From CAZAMB01 sp964501365 (GTDB taxonomy: Bacteria; Planctomycetota; Phycisphaerae; UBA1845): a stretch of DNA of 64,000 nt. The notes under the pieces are model-generated. The model was not told the origin of the DNA. It did not search any database and saw only the letters and a list, made by a program, of their open reading frames with translations. Below are positions 58,874 to 64,000 of the stretch, one piece after another. Each line of letters begins with the position of its first letter. Within the stretch, counting starts at the first letter, position 1. The position numbers and the translations under genes are program-made. The DNA is taken from contig CAZCST010000009.1 in NCBI GenBank assembly GCA_964501365.1, positions 1 to 64,000 of the forward strand, in the 5' to 3' direction.

Positions 58874-59821
58874 TTAGCTTGTTTTCGCAGCTTGCAGCAA
58901 TCCGGCCGCAGCCGCTTCCGCAGTATTGATGTTGACGGTATCGAGCGATCGATTGATTTTGCGCATCAACCCCGTCAGCACGCGGCCGGGGCCAAATTCA
59001 ACAAAACGATTCGCTCCGTCAGCGATCATTTGCTCTATACACTGCTGCCACATTACAGGTTGCGTGAGTTGACGAACGAGTGAGGCCCGGATCGCCGCGG
59101 CATCGCCATGATAGTTCGCATTCACATTGGAAATCACAGGAATTTTCGTTGAAGCAATGGATGTGCGGTCCAACATGGTTTGCAGCCCTTGCGCGGCGGA
59201 AGCCATGATCGCCGAATGGAATGCGCCGGCCACTGCGAGGGGGACCGCACGGCATCCAAATTCCTCGGCCACTGCCACGGCTCTTTCACACGCCGCCTTG
59301 CTCCCGGCAATGACAATCTGACCGGGACAATTGAAATTGGCCGGCGTCAATACGTCATCGCCGCGCGCCTTTTCGCAAATGCCCTCGGCCTTGTCTTTGT
59401 CTGCGCCGACCAGGGATACCATACCGCTGGGCCGAGCCGTCGCAGCCTCCTGCATCAATTGGCCACGGCGTTGAACGAGTTTCAAGCAATCGTCAAAGCC
59501 AACCGCGCCCGCAATATGCAGCGCGGTGTACTCGCCAAGACTCAGGCCGCCAGCCCGTTGAAAATCACTCAACGAACCCCCGCCTTCGACAAACGCCTGA
59601 AAAATAGCCACGCTAGTGACAAAAATGGCCGGCTGTTGAACGTCAGTTTGTTCTAGTTTTTCCGTGGGACCCTCAAAGCATAGTTTCGCCAGGTCAAAGC
59701 CAAGACCCTGATTTGCACGATCGTAGACCGCGCGGGCCATTGCGCTGGCGGCAGCCACGTCGCGGCCCATGCCGACCGATTGCGCCCCCTGCCCCGGAAA
59801 AATGACCGCCGTATGACCCAT
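58874..59821 (-). CDS. fabD: Malonyl-CoA:ACP transacylase (FabD)
   Basis: 315 residues. FPGQGAQSVGMG at the N-terminus, nucleophile Ser in GGLSLGEYTAL (GLSLG instead of the common GHSLG), a conserved Arg-containing segment and His in AGAFHSAIM. It loads malonate onto ACP for FabH and FabF. The His-to-Leu change next to the active Ser is in the second elbow position and should not remove activity. Genes overlap little; 27 bases to fabG. Confidence 0.96.
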   Translation of the reverse strand: MGHTAVIFPGQGAQSVGMGRDVAAASAMARAVYDRANQGLGFDLAKLCFEGPTEKLEQTDVQQPAIFVTSVAIFQAFVEGGGSLSDFQRAGGLSLGEYTALHIAGAVGFDDCLKLVQRRGQLMQEAATARPSGMVSLVGADKDKAEGICEKARGDDVLTPANFNCPGQIVIAGSKAACERAVAVAEEFGCRAVPLAVAGAFHSAIMASAAQGLQTMLDRTSIASTKIPVISNVNANYHGDAAAIRASLVRQLTQPVMWQQCIEQMIADGANRFVEFGPGRVLTGLMRKINRSLDTVNINTAEAAAAGLLQAAKTS

Positions 59822-59854
59822 CGCTTTTGCCTTGTTGCCTCGTTGCCTGGCCGA

Positions 59855-60844
59855 TTAAAGCCGAACGATCATCGATCCCCAGGTCAATCCCGCTCCCACT
59901 GCGAGCATAAGAATGGCATCGCCCGTCTGAAGCTTCCCATTACGACGAGCCTCATCGAGCGCCATGGGGATCGACGCGGCAGACGTATTTCCGTATTTCG
60001 TGATGTTCAGCGCGATCTTTTCGTGCGGAAGTCCCATGCGTTCGCGCATCGATTCAATGATCCGCAAATTGGATTGATGCGGGATCATCAGCTTGATGTC
60101 ATCAGGCTTGAGCCCCGTCTCCTCCAAGCCGCGATCAATCAACTCCTCCATCTTGATCACGGCGAATTTGAACACTTCTCGGCCGCGAAGATGCATATAA
60201 TGCAATTTCTCGTTGATGGTCATGTGCGAGGCCGGCAGCTTCGACCCGCCCGCTGGAATCCAGATGTATTCGGCCTTGTCGCCGTCGCAACCCAATTCAA
60301 AGTGCAAAATTCCCTGTTCAGGATTGTGCGCCTTGCAAAGGACGGCCGCTCCGGCGCCATCGCCGAACAACACAATCGTCGAGCGGTCCTCCGTATCCAC
60401 GCAGCGCGTCAGAGTTTCCGCTCCGATCACCAATACATTCTTGTAAGCGTCGGTGGCCAGCAGCCCGGAAGCGACGGTCGTGGCATACAAAAACCCTGCA
60501 CACGCTGCGCCTACATCCAACGCAGGAATGGTTCGTGCACCAATGGCTCGCTGAACGAGGGTCGCGGTGGAGGGGAAAGGGTAATCGCCGGTCGCAGTGG
60601 CCACGACAATGGCGTCGATATCGGCAGGAGTCAGTCCGGCATTTTCGATCGCCTGGCGACCTGCATTCGCTGCCAAAACAGAGGTCGATTCGTTTTTCGC
60701 GGCCCGTCGGCGTTCGTGAATGCCCGTCCGGGTGACGATCCAATCGTCCGAGGTATCGAGGTAATTCGCGAAGTATTTGTTGTCGAGGACTTCCTCTGGG
60801 ACATATGTTCCCGTCCCGGCAATACGAATAGGCAGTCGCTTCAT
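59855..60844 (-). CDS. fabH: 3-oxoacyl-ACP synthase III (FabH)
   Basis: 329 residues. Active-site Cys in GAACAGFLYA, His in PHQSN and Asn in YGNTSAAS: the full KAS III triad. It starts chains by condensing acetyl-CoA with malonyl-ACP. The gap to fabD holds a short degenerate TTGCCT repeat. Operon position after plsX is standard. Confidence 0.97.
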   Translation of the reverse strand: MKRLPIRIAGTGTYVPEEVLDNKYFANYLDTSDDWIVTRTGIHERRRAAKNESTSVLAANAGRQAIENAGLTPADIDAIVVATATGDYPFPSTATLVQRAIGARTIPALDVGAACAGFLYATTVASGLLATDAYKNVLVIGAETLTRCVDTEDRSTIVLFGDGAGAAVLCKAHNPEQGILHFELGCDGDKAEYIWIPAGGSKLPASHMTINEKLHYMHLRGREVFKFAVIKMEELIDRGLEETGLKPDDIKLMIPHQSNLRIIESMRERMGLPHEKIALNITKYGNTSAASIPMALDEARRNGKLQTGDAILMLAVGAGLTWGSMIVRL

Positions 60845-60896
60845 TCCTGATTACCCCGTAGCCTGATTGCCTGCCGCCTTATTGCCTTTTCGGAAA

Positions 60897-61892
60897 TCAA
60901 CGCAATCGCGCCAGAATCGCCTCGCTGATGTTTTGCCGGACATGGCGCTGGGCAGCCAGAACGGCGTACTTGATTGCCACGTCATTGCTGCGGCCGTGGC
61001 AAATGACACACACACCATTGATGCCCAGCAACGGAGCGCCGCCATAACGGCTGTAGTCGTGCCGCGCCCAGACCCTGTCGAGTGCGCTCGTAAACTTCGC
61101 TTTCAATTCCGGAGCTTCATCGTTGAATTCGTGCGCAATGGTCTTGAATAATCCCTCGGCCAGCCCCTCGACAAATTTCAACACGATGTTGCCCACGAAC
61201 CCGTCGCAGATGGCCACGTCGCAGTGATCCTCGAAAAGGTCCTTCCCTTCCGCGTTGCCCACGAAATTCACGGTCCGGTTTGCCTTGAGGAGTTCGGTGG
61301 TTTGTTTGATCAGTCCGGTTCCCTTACCGCTCTCTTCGCCGATGGAAACCAGTGCCACGCGCGGATTCTTGATGTTCAGTACTTTTTCGGCGTAGATCGC
61401 ACCCATGACCGCATATTCGTAAAGGTGTTGCGGCTTGGCCTGAATGTTGGCGCCCACGTCACAAAGTACAAACGGACCGTAAAAAGACGGAATTGTCACA
61501 GCAATGCCGGGTCGTGAAACGCACGGTAGCGGCTTCATAAGAAATTGCGCGGCCGCCGCGAAAGCACCGGTATTTCCGGCGCTAAGGACAGCGTCGGCCT
61601 GACCCTCGGCAGCCAGCGCCGCCATTTTCACCAGTGATGAATCTCTTTTGGTCTTGAGGGCTTCGACGGGGGCTTCGTCCATTCCCACGACTTGCGAGGC
61701 ATGAACAATGCGGATACGGGATGCATGAGGACCGGGCTTGGCGGCATCGACTTCGCGCCGCACAACGCCTTCATCACCCACCAAAACAAGTTGAAGTTCG
61801 GAGTCTTCCGCCAGGGCCGACACCGCGCCCCGGACGATCGCCGCCGGCGCGTGATCGCCGCCCATGGCGTCCACCGCGACACGAATGGCCAT
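60897..61892 (-). CDS. plsX: Phosphate acyltransferase PlsX
   Basis: 331 residues from the ATG at 61892, which shares its A with the rpmF stop (TAATG). Signatures: VAVDAMGGDHAP, SAGNTGAFAAAA, and SIGEESGKGT. It makes acyl-phosphate from acyl-ACP, used by PlsY (25142-25816 here). The gene is tightly coupled to rpmF and followed by fabH as in many bacterial genomes. Confidence 0.97.
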   Translation of the reverse strand: MAIRVAVDAMGGDHAPAAIVRGAVSALAEDSELQLVLVGDEGVVRREVDAAKPGPHASRIRIVHASQVVGMDEAPVEALKTKRDSSLVKMAALAAEGQADAVLSAGNTGAFAAAAQFLMKPLPCVSRPGIAVTIPSFYGPFVLCDVGANIQAKPQHLYEYAVMGAIYAEKVLNIKNPRVALVSIGEESGKGTGLIKQTTELLKANRTVNFVGNAEGKDLFEDHCDVAICDGFVGNIVLKFVEGLAEGLFKTIAHEFNDEAPELKAKFTSALDRVWARHDYSRYGGAPLLGINGVCVICHGRSNDVAIKYAVLAAQRHVRQNISEAILARLR

Positions 61893-62080
61893 TATGTTGT
61901 TTCTTTCTCGCCCATCGGCAGCATGTTCTTTGCACTCGCATAGCCGCAAATCCCGCACGCAGCGTGCGGCAACTTGGGCTTACTGCATTTTGGACACGCA
62001 ACCAGGTTCACCGGATGCAGGGCATGATGCGCCCGCTTCGTGCGGGTCCGCGTTTTCGACTTCTTTTTTACTGGGAGCAT
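61892..62080 (-). CDS. rpmF: 50S ribosomal protein L32
   Basis: 62 residues. Basic start MLPVKKKSKTRTRTKRAHHAL is followed by the zinc-binding C-P-K-C-S and C-G-I-C-G pairs with KLPHAAC, typical of four-Cys L32. AAGGTG lies four bases before the ATG. rpmF-plsX-fab gene order is a well-known conserved arrangement linking ribosome and membrane synthesis. The DUF177 gene often found upstream of rpmF is missing here. Confidence 0.95.
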   Translation of the reverse strand: MLPVKKKSKTRTRTKRAHHALHPVNLVACPKCSKPKLPHAACGICGYASAKNMLPMGEKETT

Positions 62081-62122
62081 AAAGCACCTTGTTCTGGAAT
62101 CTTTCTAAAAGGCCTGCCCGCA

Positions 62123-62151
62123 AGCGGCTTGGGCCGCTCTCCGAAACGGAG
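62123..62151 (-). promoter_or_regulatory. Two adjacent hairpins in the rpmF leader
   Basis: AGCGGC-TTGG-GCCGCT (62123-62138) and CTCCG-AAA-CGGAG (62139-62151) lie between the putative promoter and the rpmF ATG. They may be a leader structure that tunes the operon. Confidence 0.4.
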
Positions 62152-62207
62152 GGTTTAAAGCCTGTCTGAATCCTATCCGCGCCGTAAGGCAAAGGAACAA
62201 ACCGAAA

Positions 62208-62236
62208 ACGCTAACCGACGCTCGCAATGCTGTCAA
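62208..62236 (-). promoter_or_regulatory. Putative promoter of the rpmF-plsX-fab operon
   Basis: Leftward TTGACA (62236-62231), spacer of 17, TAGCGT (62213-62208). The -35 is perfect and the -10 weak. Confidence 0.4.
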
Positions 62237-62373
62237 GCTGGGGCGAACGCGAAGGGCTAAGCCAGCGCTCATTGCGCGATGGAGGGGCAACCGAAGTGGT
62301 ACACTGGCATTTTTTCATTACAGTCGTCGAGATTGGACTGCGAATAGGACCATTACGGACTGCTGGATCTTGA

Positions 62374-63192
62374 ATGCAATACATCGATCCCCACATTCAC
62401 ATGGTCTCGCGGATTACGGACGACTACGTCCGTTTAGCGCGGGCGGGGTGCGTTGCCCTCAGTGAGCCGGCGTTTTGGGCGGGTTTTGATCGCGGGTCGG
62501 CCGCGTCGTTTGCCGACTATTTTCGGCAGCTAACCGAGGTCGAGCCGAAGCGCGCCGCACAGTTCGGCATTCATCACATGTCGTGGCTCTGCATCAACGC
62601 CAAGGAGGCTGAAAACGTCTCTCTCGCCCGCGAAGTGATCTCGATCATCCCCCAATTCCTGGACCGCCCCGGCGTGCTGGGCATCGGCGAGATCGGCCTC
62701 AACAAGAACACCAAAAACGAAGCCACGATCTTCCTCGATCACATCGAGCTGGCCATGAAAACCGACGAACTGATCCTCGTTCACACGCCTCACCTCGCGG
62801 ACAAGTACAAAGGCACGCGAATGATCATCGACATGCTCAAGGCCGACCGCCGTGTAAAGCCGAACCGCGTGCTTATCGACCACGTCGAGGAGCACACCAT
62901 CAAACTCACCCTCGACGCCGGATTCTGGGTCGGCATGACGCTGTATCCGGTTACGAAATGCACGCCCGAACGTGCCGTGGACATGATCGAGACGTACGGC
63001 CCCGACCGCATTATGGCCAACAGTGCCGGCGACTGGGGCCCCAGCAACCCCATGAACGTTCCCGACATGATTCGCACGATGCGGGCCCGAGGCCACTCCG
63101 AAGCGGCGATCAAAAAAATCGTCTACGACAACCCCTTCCAGTTCTTCAGCCACTCCCGCCGGTTCAACATGCCTGAGCGACACTCTTCTTGA
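62374..63192 (+). CDS. TatD-family (EboB-like) metal-dependent hydrolase
   Basis: 272 residues, a TIM-barrel amidohydrolase. Metal ligands are recognisable: DPHIH (5-9), GEIGLN, HTPH, DHVEEHT and NSAGDWG near 212. SEPAFWAGF and YPVTKCTPER are shared with the TatD-like EboB proteins of ebo clusters rather than with DNase TatD. No other ebo gene is within the window. Substrate unknown. It is divergent from rpmF. Confidence 0.85.
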   Translation: MQYIDPHIHMVSRITDDYVRLARAGCVALSEPAFWAGFDRGSAASFADYFRQLTEVEPKRAAQFGIHHMSWLCINAKEAENVSLAREVISIIPQFLDRPGVLGIGEIGLNKNTKNEATIFLDHIELAMKTDELILVHTPHLADKYKGTRMIIDMLKADRRVKPNRVLIDHVEEHTIKLTLDAGFWVGMTLYPVTKCTPERAVDMIETYGPDRIMANSAGDWGPSNPMNVPDMIRTMRARGHSEAAIKKIVYDNPFQFFSHSRRFNMPERHSS

Positions 63193-63310
63193 AGCGTAGG
63201 TCGCAAGGGCGCGTCCTGAATAGCCCCTTGAAACATGACCCAATTCAAGGCTGTTGCTTGGCCCGGTCGATACGAAACATAGTGAACGATTAGCAGTACA
63301 GAGAAAGAGT

Positions 63311-63655
63311 ATGTCATCACAGAGCTTACAGGACCCGCCTGCTCAACCCTCTGATGCGAAGGATGCAGAGGTACGGAAGCCTGCGCGCGAACCAGATCTT
63401 GCGCGAATCCTGGAATTAAGCGTACCCGTCTCGGCAATTCTGGCCGATCGATTATTGCCTGTGGAGACGATCCTGCAGATCAGAGCCGGAACCATTCTCG
63501 AATTTGACGTGCCTTTTGGTTCCGACCTCTCGCTGGTGATCGGCAATCGCACGCTGGCACGTGGTCAGGCCGTCAAAGTCGGCGAGCACTTCGGTTTGCG
63601 AATTACGGAAATCGACTCCCTTCGCCAGCGCATCGAAGCCCTGGGGCAGAAATAG
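63311..63655 (+). CDS. Orphan FliN/SpoA-domain protein
   Basis: 114 residues from the ATG at 63311. A 30-residue polar N-terminus precedes a complete SpoA (FliN/MopA C-terminal) domain: LELSVPVSAILADRLLPVETILQIRAGTILEFDVP ... LARGQAVKVGEHFGLRITEI. FliN forms the flagellar C-ring and its relatives the sorting platform of type III secretion. No flagellar or secretion gene lies nearby. It may serve flagella encoded elsewhere or have been co-opted. Confidence 0.85.
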   Translation: MSSQSLQDPPAQPSDAKDAEVRKPAREPDLARILELSVPVSAILADRLLPVETILQIRAGTILEFDVPFGSDLSLVIGNRTLARGQAVKVGEHFGLRITEIDSLRQRIEALGQK

Positions 63656-64000
63656 AAAACTTTCGACGACCGGTCCGCGATTCTTCGGCCTGGATCAACC
63701 GATTCAGCGTGGCAAGTTCCTCAAACCTGGCGCATTGCCTTCGTGCCGCGCCCAGGCTCCGGTCGGCCTCAGTTTTGTCTCCTCGTGATGCAAAATACCG
63801 CCATCGCAACAGCGCCGGCGCGGAAAATGATTTGCGGACGGGCAGCTCAGTGTACCACTGACCAATCGTATCCATCAGACGCTGGACCGCCGGCCTGCCC
63901 GGCGCTAACTCCATCAGCAGCAGCCCTTGAAAAAATTGTACGCTCCTGACGACATCAGCACGCCGAGGCGGCGAAAGCTGGTCCACGCCGGTATACATAC
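63603..64000 (-). CDS. C-terminal part of an unknown protein (runs off the window)
   Basis: About 130 residues visible; the stop at 63603 lies inside the end of the SpoA gene (53-base convergent overlap). The visible part is helical and Arg-rich (LLLMELAPGRPAVQRLMDTIGQWY, LLRWRYFASRGDKTEADRSL), TPR-like in spacing. The start is outside the window. Long overlap makes the 3' end somewhat doubtful. Confidence 0.4.
   Translation of the reverse strand, partial: MYTGVDQLSPPRRADVVRSVQFFQGLLLMELAPGRPAVQRLMDTIGQWYTELPVRKSFSAPALLRWRYFASRGDKTEADRSLGAARRQCARFEELATLNRLIQAEESRTGRRKFSISAPGLRCAGEGSRFP

Noticed and set aside
1..64000. tRNA, rRNA, CRISPR array, transposase or integrase genes
   Set aside because: Looked for T-loop-like patterns, regular direct repeats and DDE or tyrosine recombinase motifs by eye and found none; a dedicated scan could still find a diverged one.

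Overview
The window is about 64 kb of a GC-rich chromosome that most resembles a planctomycete (Planctomycetota, possibly Phycisphaerae-like). The evidence is an ECF sigma factor overlapping a Ser/Thr kinase-WD40 gene, two proteins with a C-x-Y-D-L-T-G zinc ribbon, a dockerin-like exported protein, two bactofilins, a complete MoxR/Bat aerotolerance-type operon and many exported proteins without clear homologues. The assignment rests on protein families recognised by eye, not on a marker-gene tree.

1-10.1 kb: exported coiled-coil protein; sigma factor plus sensor kinase (translationally coupled); MGH1-like glycosidase; AAA ATPase; ALDH7-type aldehyde dehydrogenase. 10.3-13.1 kb: a more AT-rich accessory stretch with a winged-helix/DUF5985/DUF5985 operon, a small unknown gene, and two exported Cys-rich proteins, one metallothionein-like, ending in a clear terminator. 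13.8-23.1 kb: moxR-DUF58-lipoprotein-batA-batB-batC-batD-batE, almost all with 1-4 base overlaps. The operon is interrupted once by a four-helix-bundle gene flanked by inverted repeats. 23.3-32.5 kb: a response-regulator hybrid, then a surface-glycoconjugate cluster (two methyltransferases, asparagine synthase, GT2, WaaP-like kinase, GT4) ending in plsY.

32.8-43.6 kb: small exported protein; methyltransferase fused to a D-Ala-D-Ala-ligase-type ATP-grasp enzyme; two bactofilins; a candidate small RNA; PDZ-thioredoxin protein; dockerin-like protein; polyprenyl synthase; yidD; YebC-type regulator. 43.7-54.5 kb: nusA-infB-(membrane protein)-DUF503-rbfA-(HhH protein)-(1182-residue TPR protein), read leftward. 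A perfect TTGACA/TATAAT promoter and a strong intrinsic terminator lie in the noncoding nusA leader. 54.6-62.1 kb: a hydrolase-fold protein, then rpmF-plsX-fabH-fabD-fabG-acpP-fabF-DUF3052, the classic fatty-acid operon. 62.4-64 kb: a TatD-type hydrolase, an orphan FliN/SpoA protein and the 3' end of a gene leaving the window.

No tRNA, rRNA, CRISPR array, transposase or phage gene was found. The least expected items are the noncoding unit in front of nusA, the small-RNA candidate at 36.9 kb, the repeat-flanked insertion in the Bat operon, the methyltransferase/ATP-grasp fusion and the Cys-rich pair.
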